From: Alphaproteobacteria bacterium
GTDB taxonomy: Bacteria; Pseudomonadota; Alphaproteobacteria; Rs-D84
Direction: 5' to 3'
Assembly: GCA_017642565.1 (NCBI GenBank)
Contig: JAGCOU010000027.1
Span: 1 to 13,467 of the forward strand
DNA: 13,467 nt
Position 1 is the stretch's first letter, and each line of letters opens with the position of its first letter. This document shows positions 6,772 through 13,068 of the stretch, one piece after another. Both the position numbers and the translations under genes were made by a program. The notes below the pieces were generated by a model. That model was not told the DNA's origin. It saw nothing but the letters and a program-made list of their open reading frames with translations, and did no database searches.

Positions 6772-7017
6772 CTATTTTTTTGCACCCTTAGAATGAGCTT
6801 CGATATATTTCACGGCGTCCCCAACAGTAGTTAAATTTGTTGCTTCGTCATCAGGAATAGTAACATTGAATTCTTTTTCTACTTCCATAACAACTTCTAC
6901 AACATCCAAAGAATCCGCCCCCAAATCATTAACGAAAGACGCTGTTTCTGTAACCTTAGATTCATCAACGCCTAATTTATCACATACAATTTTTTTTACT
7001 TTTTCAAAAGTTGACAT
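6772..7017 (-). CDS. acpP: Acyl carrier protein
   Basis: AcpP carries growing acyl chains on a 4'-phosphopantetheine arm for fatty-acid and lipid A synthesis. The 81-aa acidic four-helix protein has the invariant DSL motif in NDLGADSLDVVEVVM, with the modified serine at S36. Helix II (36-51) and EKEFNVTIPDDEA match the family closely. The start at 7017 is preceded by AAAGGA with proper spacing. An in-frame ATG 25 codons earlier is rejected because it would lie upstream of the promoter -10 and add a basic, non-family extension. It is followed by its own terminator and then fabF. Confidence 0.98.
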   Translation of the reverse strand: MSTFEKVKKIVCDKLGVDESKVTETASFVNDLGADSLDVVEVVMEVEKEFNVTIPDDEATNLTTVGDAVKYIEAHSKGAKK

Positions 7018-7082
7018 TTTATATCCTTTGTTTTTGTTAATCTTTTGGCCCACTTTGTTTTCGCACAGGAACCTTTCTATAC

Positions 7083-7111
7083 AAAATATCATTTTATCGC
7101 AAGACTGTCAA
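7083..7111 (-). promoter_or_regulatory. Strong acpP promoter
   Basis: A consensus -35 TTGACA (7111-7106) is 17 bp from an extended -10, TGA-TATTTT (7090-7083). The start site would be near 7076, giving a leader of about 58 nt. The -35 lies in one arm of an inverted repeat, GTCAAG (7107-7112) and CTTGAC (7138-7143), separated by 25 bp. Confidence 0.7.
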
Positions 7112-7159
7112 GAATTTATAACAAATGATAACAAACACTTGACTTTGCAAAAAAATTAA

Positions 7160-8158
7160 TTAAGCAAATAAATCTGCTAATAAATCATTCATATTTTCGC
7201 GTAAAATATCTTTATCAGGATTCCAAACCAGCGCATGCATCAAGAATTTATGCACATCATCCATCGTCACATCAGGAATACCTGCGTTCTTTACAATACG
7301 TTTCCAGGCAACACGCGGGTCAGTCAAATGAAACCGCCCACGTCCCCAAAAAACCCATTCTCCATCTTGGGGCAAATCTTGCAATAATAAAACCGCTTTG
7401 CCAGATATAGGCATATCTCCCCACAAATCATGATTAAAATCTAAATCTTCCCAACGCATTTTAAATATTTTAGTTTTTGGAGCAAACCCATAAATCAGCA
7501 TTAAAAACGCGGAACGCAAATTAATATCTTTTTCTTTGTTTATAGCATTCATTAATTTGTTTAAACCGAACTTATTCAATTTTCTTACACGTCTTTCAAC
7601 TTTGATACGTTCCAAAGAATTCACAGGGTTATCTTTTCTGTATCCTGTATCCACAGCATAATTAAATATACTCTGTAACAATTCTTGCATACGCGCAGCC
7701 ATCGCACGTCCAGAAATTCCATCCAAAGATTTTTTCAAATCTGCTGAATTTAAATCTTGAATATTTTTTTCAAACAAATCTTTGAAATGTAAATTTATAG
7801 CGCGCTTTAATTTATTCAAAGAATCTTCACCACGGCGCACTTTGTGCTCAAGATATAAATTCACAAAATCTTTGAAAGACATTTTTTTACGGCGTACAGG
7901 TATTTTTTTAGAAACTTCATTTAATATCTCGCCAACTTTTTCACGCGCATATTCAATATCTGTTTCTGGATATTTACCAATAATAATGCGTTTGTCGCGA
8001 CCATTAACGCGTTTTCTAACAAAGAAACTTTTAACACCGCGACTGGTTATATACATGCGCAATCTTGGTTCAGACAAATCTTGCACAACATCAAATCCAG
8101 TCTGCGGAGACGGCAAACTATCAAGAATATACGAATTAAAGAAAAATTGATGTGCCAT
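7160..8158 (-). CDS. Integrase-like protein lacking catalytic residues, 332 aa
   Basis: This is a relative of P4-type tyrosine recombinases with an intact frame but no visible active site. Residues about 20-85 match the arm-type DNA-binding domain (FFVRKRVNGRDKRIIIGKYP). Residues 94-185 match the core-binding SAM-like domain ending in the typical FNYAVDTGYRKDNPV. The catalytic-like region runs from about 195. Box I reads YGFAPKTKIFKMRWEDLD (223-240), without the catalytic Arg or the following Glu. Box II keeps H303 but has HKFL in place of H-x-x-R. The C-terminus contains no Tyr where the nucleophile belongs. It is probably a DNA-binding protein rather than an active recombinase. Its ATG overlaps the preceding stop (TAATG), and AAGGG precedes it. 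Confidence 0.85.
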   Translation of the reverse strand: MAHQFFFNSYILDSLPSPQTGFDVVQDLSEPRLRMYITSRGVKSFFVRKRVNGRDKRIIIGKYPETDIEYAREKVGEILNEVSKKIPVRRKKMSFKDFVNLYLEHKVRRGEDSLNKLKRAINLHFKDLFEKNIQDLNSADLKKSLDGISGRAMAARMQELLQSIFNYAVDTGYRKDNPVNSLERIKVERRVRKLNKFGLNKLMNAINKEKDINLRSAFLMLIYGFAPKTKIFKMRWEDLDFNHDLWGDMPISGKAVLLLQDLPQDGEWVFWGRGRFHLTDPRVAWKRIVKNAGIPDVTMDDVHKFLMHALVWNPDKDILRENMNDLLADLFA

Positions 8159-8508
8159 TACTTTTCCCTTTTTATATACTTGTATGTTATTTTTATTCCT
8201 GTTAGTATTTCTAACACTCTATCTAGAGAAGGCTCTATACGTTCAGCCGATTCGCGATGTCTTTTCATGTCTGGATAAATTTTTTCCCAGTGATTTTGCC
8301 ATCTTCTATAATGCCATTCTTGTATAACTTCTTTTTCATTTTTGCCGTTAATCAGACTTTTAATTTCTTCTCTTGTTAACCCAGGGTATTTTTGTGTTAA
8401 TTCGAACAATCGTTTAACTTGTTCTTCGGTCATGCATTCAATTTCTTCCCTTGTTAATTTTAACTCAGGATATTTTTGCATCAATTCGAACCATTTTGCT
8501 AACGCCAT
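8158..8508 (-). CDS. Unrecognised 116-aa protein with two internal repeats
   Basis: A charged, helical, probably cytosolic protein of unknown function. Residues 7-23 and 35-49 are two copies of F-E-L-x-Q-K-Y-P-x-L-T-R-E-E-I with a 28-residue period, still visible as a DNA repeat (around 8385-8405 and 8464-8485). This suggests a short helical repeat fold. The C-terminal half is rich in Trp, Arg and Lys (WHYRRWQNHWEKIYP, 65-79). AAAGGA precedes the ATG with good spacing, the same site as the barrel gene at 217-1008. Its stop overlaps the start of the integrase-like gene by one base, so the two products are probably made together. Confidence 0.8.
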   Translation of the reverse strand: MALAKWFELMQKYPELKLTREEIECMTEEQVKRLFELTQKYPGLTREEIKSLINGKNEKEVIQEWHYRRWQNHWEKIYPDMKRHRESAERIEPSLDRVLEILTGIKITYKYIKREK

Positions 8509-8524
8509 GTTTTTATCCTTTCAG

Positions 8525-9019
8525 TTATTTTTTTCGAAAACGAAAGTTATCTAATAAATTCTTTTTAGCCAAGGCATAAGTTCTTTGTGCTTCGGCATAT
8601 TGTGCCTTTAATGATTGATATTCCACTAATTCTTTAAAATGCGAACAACCATCACATAACTTTTCATATATCATTCCATCTGGACGATTATTTATACACC
8701 TGTTTATCTCAACATCTTTGTATAAATATTGCCCCAACCAAAAATTATCATCTGGTAATTTATAAACAATTCTATAAAGACACGCTGGTCCTTGAACATT
8801 TTTTATACCTTGTTTAAATGACTTGATATAATCTGGATCAGACTTATCCTTTGACAAAGACGCAGCAAATTGGCGCAAATCATCCAAAAAATCTGGAAAC
8901 TGTTTAAAATCGAATTCTACCGCCACAGAATTCGCATACTTAATCAAATCACGATTTGCTTTTCTATACGCGACACGTGCGTTTTTCCAATTTTTGCAAT
9001 CTTGAATCAATTTTATCAT
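8525..9019 (-). CDS. Unrecognised 164-aa protein downstream of lepA
   Basis: No family is recognised. The protein is helical at both ends, with a basic, aromatic N-terminus and an Ala/Gln-rich, possibly coiled C-terminal helix (128-158). Five cysteines (C8, C80, C108, C122, C125) include C-x2-C in KLCDGCSHF (120-128), where C108 could be a third metal ligand. There is no signal peptide. The ATG lies 3 nt past the lepA stop, and its only ribosome binding signal, a weak GGGGA, is inside the end of lepA. This points to translation coupled to lepA. The next gene starts 16 nt downstream. Confidence 0.75.
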   Translation of the reverse strand: MIKLIQDCKNWKNARVAYRKANRDLIKYANSVAVEFDFKQFPDFLDDLRQFAASLSKDKSDPDYIKSFKQGIKNVQGPACLYRIVYKLPDDNFWLGQYLYKDVEINRCINNRPDGMIYEKLCDGCSHFKELVEYQSLKAQYAEAQRTYALAKKNLLDNFRFRKK

Positions 9020-9022
9020 TTT

Positions 9023-10816
9023 TTATTCCCCGACTTTTAATGCATTGATAAATGCAGTTTGTGGAATTTCTACATTACCGAATGTGCGCAGACGCTTTTT
9101 ACCTTCTTTCTGTTTTTCAAGCAGTTTTCTTTTACGCGTAATATCGCCACCATAACATTTCGCAGTCACATCTTTGCGATACGCAGCAATAGTTTCACGC
9201 GCGATAATTTTTCCACCGATAGCCGCCTGCAAAGGAATCTTGAATTGATGTCTTGGGATTAAATCTTTTAATTTTTCAACAATCTGTCGACCGCGTTTTT
9301 CAGCAACACTTCTGTGACAAAGGAAAGACAAAGGCTCTACATTTTCATCGTTAACTAAAATAGAAACCTTTACCAAATCACTTACCCTGTAATCATATAA
9401 AACATAATCAAACGAAGCATATCCCGAAGAAAGTGATTTAACCCTGTCATAAAAATCAAAAACTATCTCAGACAAAGGTAATTGATACACCAACACAGCA
9501 CGATTACCAACATAAGAAATATTTTCTTGCACCCCTCTGCGTGCAGCACACAATTCCATAATCGCACCAAGATATTTATCAGGCATCATTATGGTCGCAC
9601 GCACCCAGGGTTCTTCGATAGATTCGATTCGGGTTATATCTGGCATATCCGCAGGATTTTCTAAATCCATAACTGAACCATCGCGCAAATGAATTTTATA
9701 AAGCACGCTCGGGACCGTGTTTATCAAAGACAAATTAAATTCACGATTTAATCTTTCGCTGATAATTTCCATGTGTAATAATCCCAAAAATCCGCAACGC
9801 AAACCAAAGCCCAACGCAGAAGATTTTTCAGTTGTAAACACAAACGAAGCATCATTTAACGCCAGTTTTTCTGCGCCTTCGCGCAGGTCTGGATAATCAT
9901 TAGCTTCCACAGGAAAAAACGAAGAAAACACCACAGGCACAGACGGTTTAAACCCAGGCAACATTTCGACTTCACTTTTTGCATCGCAAATAGTATCGCC
10001 CACTTTGCAATCATGAATCGTTTTCATACCTGTAATAATAAAGCCAATTTCACCAGTTTCCAAACAATCAACATTTTCCATTTTTGGTGTAAAATAACCG
10101 ACCTTTTCTACTGTGTATTCTGCGCCAGTCGCAATAAATTTTATTTTTTGACCACGCGATAATTTTCCGTCTACCACGCGCACCAACACAACAACCCCAA
10201 GATACGAATCGTACCAAGAATCAACCAGCAACGCACGCGTAGGCGCATTTTCATCACCACTCGGGGCCGGCAATTTATTAACAATTTCTTCTAATAATTC
10301 AGGAACGCCAGCACCAGTTTTCCCAGACACACACAAAGCATCACTTGCATCCATACCAATCACATCAGCAATCTGTTCACGTGTGGCTGCAACATCACTT
10401 GACGGCAAATCAATCTTGTTTAACACCGGCAACATTTCCAAATCGTTATCCAGCGCAAGATAAGCATTAGCAAGGGTTTGCGCCTGAACACCTTGGGTTG
10501 CATCAACCAAAATAATTGCGCCTTCACATGCGGCTAGACTGCGTGAAACTTCATAAGAAAAATCAACATGCCCCGGCGTATCCATCAAATTCAATTGATA
10601 AGTTTCACCATTTTTAGCCTTATATTTCAAACGCACAGTTTGTGCCTTAATCGTGATTCCGCGCTCTCTTTCAATATCCATAGAATCTAAAACTTGCGCT
10701 TTCATTTCACGTGATTCAAGCCCGCCTGTGTATTCAATCAACCGGTCAGACAAAGTAGATTTACCATGGTCGATATGTGCGACAATTGAAAAATTTCTTA
10801 TATGAGATTGTTTCAT
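9023..10816 (-). CDS. lepA: Elongation factor 4 (LepA) GTPase
   Basis: LepA/EF4 is a ribosome-associated GTPase linked to 30S subunit maturation and translation under stress. At 597 aa it is full length (599 in E. coli). The G motifs are AHIDHGKS (13-20), RGITIKAQT (52-60), DTPGH with H83 (79-83), NKID (133-136) and SGKTG (164-168). EF-G-like domains II, III and V follow, then the LepA-specific C-terminal domain, with GGKIIARETI and CYGGDITRKRKLLEKQKEGK near its end. GAGG lies 6 nt before the ATG. It follows rbfA by 18 nt, so the two ribosome-assembly factors form an operon. Three further genes continue downstream without an evident terminator. Confidence 0.98.
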   Translation of the reverse strand: MKQSHIRNFSIVAHIDHGKSTLSDRLIEYTGGLESREMKAQVLDSMDIERERGITIKAQTVRLKYKAKNGETYQLNLMDTPGHVDFSYEVSRSLAACEGAIILVDATQGVQAQTLANAYLALDNDLEMLPVLNKIDLPSSDVAATREQIADVIGMDASDALCVSGKTGAGVPELLEEIVNKLPAPSGDENAPTRALLVDSWYDSYLGVVVLVRVVDGKLSRGQKIKFIATGAEYTVEKVGYFTPKMENVDCLETGEIGFIITGMKTIHDCKVGDTICDAKSEVEMLPGFKPSVPVVFSSFFPVEANDYPDLREGAEKLALNDASFVFTTEKSSALGFGLRCGFLGLLHMEIISERLNREFNLSLINTVPSVLYKIHLRDGSVMDLENPADMPDITRIESIEEPWVRATIMMPDKYLGAIMELCAARRGVQENISYVGNRAVLVYQLPLSEIVFDFYDRVKSLSSGYASFDYVLYDYRVSDLVKVSILVNDENVEPLSFLCHRSVAEKRGRQIVEKLKDLIPRHQFKIPLQAAIGGKIIARETIAAYRKDVTAKCYGGDITRKRKLLEKQKEGKKRLRTFGNVEIPQTAFINALKVGE

Positions 10817-10834
10817 TCCTTTCCTCGCCCGCTA

Positions 10835-11185
10835 TTACTTATCAATATTACTTAACAGTTCTTCGATTCGGTTTGCGCGTTCCAAAGTGTCATCATATTC
10901 GAATCGTATCTCTGGCACATATTTTTGATCTATTTTCTTAGCCAATTCAAAACGCACCATTTTAGTTATTTCATCGAGTCTTTTTTGGGTTGCCTCTCTG
11001 TCACCACGCGAATAAAAGAATAATTTTACGAATTGCATTCCACCATGAGATTCAGCCCCAACTAGCGACACCCCATTAATTAACGAATCGTCCGCAAAAT
11101 TATGTTGTAAAATCTGCGCAACCAAAGTCTGCACTTTGCTAGCAATTTTTTCGCCTCTGTTGGAATTTACTTGCTTTTTTAACAT
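10835..11185 (-). CDS. rbfA: Ribosome-binding factor A
   Basis: RbfA binds the immature 30S subunit and helps 16S rRNA 5'-end maturation and cold adaptation. The 116-aa protein has the KH-like fold pattern. Its clearest signature is YVPEIRFEYDDTLERANRI (89-107), the conserved C-terminal block. The N-terminus NSNRGEKIASKVQTLVAQIL is the usual first helix. It is normally near infB, truB or nusA; here its downstream neighbour is lepA, 18 nt away. AAAGG lies 8 nt before the ATG. It diverges from the plus-strand YqaA-like gene, sharing a 121-bp intergenic region. Confidence 0.95.
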   Translation of the reverse strand: MLKKQVNSNRGEKIASKVQTLVAQILQHNFADDSLINGVSLVGAESHGGMQFVKLFFYSRGDREATQKRLDEITKMVRFELAKKIDQKYVPEIRFEYDDTLERANRIEELLSNIDK

Positions 11186-11222
11186 AATCTGCGCCTTTTT
11201 TTATAAAACTCTCTCTGCGGCA

Positions 11223-11250
11223 ATAATACACTGGTATATAAAAAACACAA
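11223..11250 (-). promoter_or_regulatory. rbfA-lepA operon promoter
   Basis: TTGTGT (11250-11245) and TATTAT (11228-11223) are 16 bp apart on the minus strand. The start site would be near 11216, leaving a leader of about 30 nt. It lies back to back with the promoter of the divergent plus-strand gene. Confidence 0.5.
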
Positions 11251-11266
11251 GTAAATTTTTAAACAG

Positions 11267-11295
11267 TTGAACAAAATATAAAAATACTTTAATAT
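11267..11295 (+). promoter_or_regulatory. Promoter of the YqaA-like gene
   Basis: TTGAAC (11267-11272) and TAATAT (11290-11295) are exactly 17 bp apart. The start site would be near 11302, only about five bases before the ATG at 11307, implying a nearly leaderless message. This also rules out an upstream TTG start at 11295. Confidence 0.6.
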
Positions 11296-11306
11296 TGTGG
11301 AACATT

Positions 11307-11879
11307 ATGAAACTGATAAATAAAATCTTAGATAAATCTGCAGAACCTTGGTATTCTTGGGTTGTGTTTTTAATGACTGTGTGTGAATCAATATTTTTAT
11401 TTATTCCACCCGAAGTTTTCATGACCCCTGCAATCGTAGCCGACAAGAAACGCGCAATTCCTGTGACAGCGGCGGCGGCCATTGGTTCATTAATTGGTGG
11501 CGCTATTGCATATATGATTGGACTTTGGTTATTTGATACAGTTGGAATTTGGCTGATTGAAAATTTTGCATCAATGGAAAAATTTGAATTTACAAAAGAA
11601 ATGTTCACTAAATATGGAATTATGATTATCATCGCAACAGCCGTAACCCCCATACCATATAAATTACTCGCAATTTGCGCAGGATTTTTACAATACCCTA
11701 TCTTAATCTTCCTGGGGGTATCTGCGATATTTAGAACTGGACGTTTTGCAATTGTTGGATTTTTGCTTTGGCGTTTCCAAGAACGAGCAAACACGATTGT
11801 AAAAAAATATTCATGGCAATTAACAATCGCAGCGATTGTATTTGCACTGTGCGGATTGTTAATAATTACATTAATATAA
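11307..11879 (+). CDS. yqaA: DedA/YqaA-family inner-membrane protein, 190 aa
   Basis: A polytopic inner-membrane protein of the DedA/VTT (SNARE-associated) superfamily, YqaA branch. Members of the superfamily are implicated in lipid flipping and envelope homeostasis. Hydrophobic segments lie around 15-38, 53-78, 104-128, 131-152 and 169-189. The diagnostic motif TPIPYKLLAICAG (114-126) and the early ESIFLFIPPEV (27-37) match alphaproteobacterial YqaA proteins, and R143 and R146 follow in the next segment. ATG at 11307 is chosen over an upstream TTG because the latter overlaps the -10 box; only a weak GGA precedes it. It is the only plus-strand gene here and converges on the next gene with a 3-nt gap. 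Confidence 0.9.
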   Translation: MKLINKILDKSAEPWYSWVVFLMTVCESIFLFIPPEVFMTPAIVADKKRAIPVTAAAAIGSLIGGAIAYMIGLWLFDTVGIWLIENFASMEKFEFTKEMFTKYGIMIIIATAVTPIPYKLLAICAGFLQYPILIFLGVSAIFRTGRFAIVGFLLWRFQERANTIVKKYSWQLTIAAIVFALCGLLIITLI

Positions 11880-11882
11880 TAT

Positions 11883-12590
11883 CTAGAAATTATATCTTAT
11901 TCCCGCAGACAAAGAAATATCAGTAATTAAACCTTCTTCGGTTTTTACATTCGCTATCTCTACTTCGCCACCATGAAACAAAGCCATACGATAACGCACA
12001 TCAAAATCTACCTTGTCATCAACACGCGCAGACCACCCCACCATCAAAGCCCCCATAGGCGAAACATCTGTGCTGGTTTGTTTTTGATAATAACTGTGGT
12101 CGATTGAAGTTTTAACTATGGCGACACCAGTTCCAACGCCAGCATAAAAGCCCTTGTAAAATTCATAATATCCATTAACGCTTAAGTTATACACCACCAT
12201 ATCAAAGAAAGTTTTTTCTGTGGGATACAATGTATAATTTTCTGTTTCAGATTCATGATAAGTTCCAATATAACCCAATTCAACATCAGCACGCCATTTA
12301 TCGATTGGTCTAAACCCGCCAAACACAGATAACCCAATCAAAGGTTTAAAACTGAAATCATCCGTCCCGAGTTTGATACCATCTTTATCCTTATAAGTGT
12401 TTGTCCAATTAAGGAACGACAGTTCCCCACGAATTCCGGCATATTTATTTCCAACGGCATTATTGGTATTATGTCGAACATTAATTTCACCATACATATC
12501 TTTTGAACCAGCCTTACCACCCGCAGCAGCCAACGCATTTGATTCAACACACAAAACAGCAACCAAAAAAACAAGTATTTTTTTGAACAT
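11883..12590 (-). CDS. Outer-membrane beta-barrel protein, 235 aa
   Basis: A predicted small exported barrel of the Opa/OmpA-like or 'outer membrane protein beta-barrel' type. Residues 1-21 form a signal peptide (basic MFKK, hydrophobic core, cleavage probably after ALA at 19-21). The mature protein shows alternating strands rich in Tyr, Gly and Phe (GLSVFGGFRP, GFYAGVGTGVAIV, DVRYRMALFHGG) and ends in SAGIRYNF with the terminal Phe used for membrane assembly. This resembles an eight-stranded barrel. It is unrelated in obvious sequence to the 217-1008 barrel. The upstream site GGGGTTGAGAA is a weak ribosome binding site. It has its own promoter. No terminator is visible before the convergent gene. 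Confidence 0.83.
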   Translation of the reverse strand: MFKKILVFLVAVLCVESNALAAAGGKAGSKDMYGEINVRHNTNNAVGNKYAGIRGELSFLNWTNTYKDKDGIKLGTDDFSFKPLIGLSVFGGFRPIDKWRADVELGYIGTYHESETENYTLYPTEKTFFDMVVYNLSVNGYYEFYKGFYAGVGTGVAIVKTSIDHSYYQKQTSTDVSPMGALMVGWSARVDDKVDFDVRYRMALFHGGEVEIANVKTEEGLITDISLSAGIRYNF

Positions 12591-12618
12591 TTCTCAACCC
12601 CTACATACTACCTGAACC

Positions 12619-12648
12619 ATTATACCACCCCAAACGACTTTTTTCCAA
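12619..12648 (-). promoter_or_regulatory. Promoter of the 11883-12590 barrel gene
   Basis: TTGGAA (12648-12643) is 18 bp from a perfect TATAAT (12624-12619), with TGG before it as an extended -10. The start site near 12612 gives a leader of about 22 nt. It lies just beside the repeat element at 12660-12726. Confidence 0.7.
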
Positions 12649-12659
12649 TTTTTATTATT

Positions 12660-12726
12660 CTCCCCTTTATCGCGGCACCGCTTGCGGTGACGGATGGGGG
12701 GAGTACTGGCGCAGCCAGGGAGGGAG
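12660..12726. repeat. Inverted copy of the left-end hairpin element
   Basis: Read on the minus strand this carries CTCCCTCCC (12726-12718), a hairpin TGGC/GCCA, GTACTCCCCCC (12706-12696) and GGGGAG (12665-12660). These are the same blocks, in the same order, as plus-strand 54-96. Between the CTCCCC and GGGGAG arms sits a different insert holding CACCGC/GCGGTG (12676-12681/12684-12689). It is therefore a second, oppositely oriented member of one modular repeat family. Confidence 0.7.
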
Positions 12727-12731
12727 GTCAC

Positions 12732-12760
12732 AAAAAACCGTCCCCACATACAGGGACGGT
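12732..12760 (-). terminator. Strong minus-strand terminator
   Basis: A perfect 8-bp stem ACCGTCCC/GGGACGGT (12737-12744/12753-12760) with an 8-nt loop is followed on the minus strand by a T run (12737-12732). The nearest upstream minus-strand gene ends more than 300 bp away at 13069. It therefore ends either a long 3' untranslated region or an independent non-coding RNA. Confidence 0.8.
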
Positions 12761-12984
12761 CTCTTTCTTGGGGAATACAAGTAGATTTCACAAGCGAAGC
12801 AAAGTGAAATCGCTCGGATTTTATCCTGCGCGGCATTCGTTAAAACTCAAACATCGCCAAGGCTCGTTTTCGTTTACTCATAGTCGTTACGGTATCCGCC
12901 AGAGTGGTAACGGCACTTGTGCCGTTGGAAAACGAAGTTTTCGTGGGCATTCTGCCCACACAGACACGCATGGCGAATACGAGA
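12761..12984. other. Structured non-coding region with serial perfect hairpins
   Basis: No credible protein gene is seen here. Perfect inverted repeats are GATTTCAC/GTGAAATC (12784-12791/12804-12811), AACGGCAC/GTGCCGTT (12909-12916/12919-12926, CUUG tetraloop), GAAAAC/GTTTTC (12928-12933/12937-12942) and GTGGGCA/TGCCCAC (12943-12949/12953-12959). The last three are nearly continuous. TCGCCA (12854-12859) can pair with TGGCGA (12971-12976) to enclose them. The region could be the body of a minus-strand RNA ending at the terminator at 12732-12760, a 3' untranslated region, or a cluster of dispersed repeats. I recognise no known RNA family (not tmRNA, RNase P, SRP or an obvious 6S). Confidence 0.55.
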
Positions 12985-13052
12985 ATAAACGATTAGTAAA
13001 ATTTTAAAAAATTGAATTTTATTAAATTTTTTTAATTTTATTTATCGTTTAT
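12985..13052. repeat. Long AT-rich inverted repeat after the Cys-rich gene
   Basis: ATAAACGAT (12985-12993) pairs perfectly with ATCGTTTAT (13044-13052). The pairing continues inward, after a 3-base interruption, as TAAAATT with AATTTTA, and further A/T tracts follow. It begins 16 nt past the stop of the 13069-13467 gene. It could serve as an AT-rich 3' hairpin or weak terminator, or be the edge of an inserted element. Confidence 0.6.
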
Positions 13053-13068
13053 CGAGGCAGAAACTGTT

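Noticed and set aside
11201..11794. 197-codon minus-strand frame opposite the YqaA gene
   Set aside because: The plus-strand frame carries the family motif TPIPYK and membrane segments. The antisense frame lacks a ribosome binding site and shows no family features.
12687..13007. 106-codon plus-strand frame through the right-end hairpins
   Set aside because: It runs straight through the terminator and the perfect stems, has no ribosome binding site, and its Arg/His/Ser-rich peptide looks like translated repeat. It would deserve another look if copies with the same reading frame were found elsewhere.
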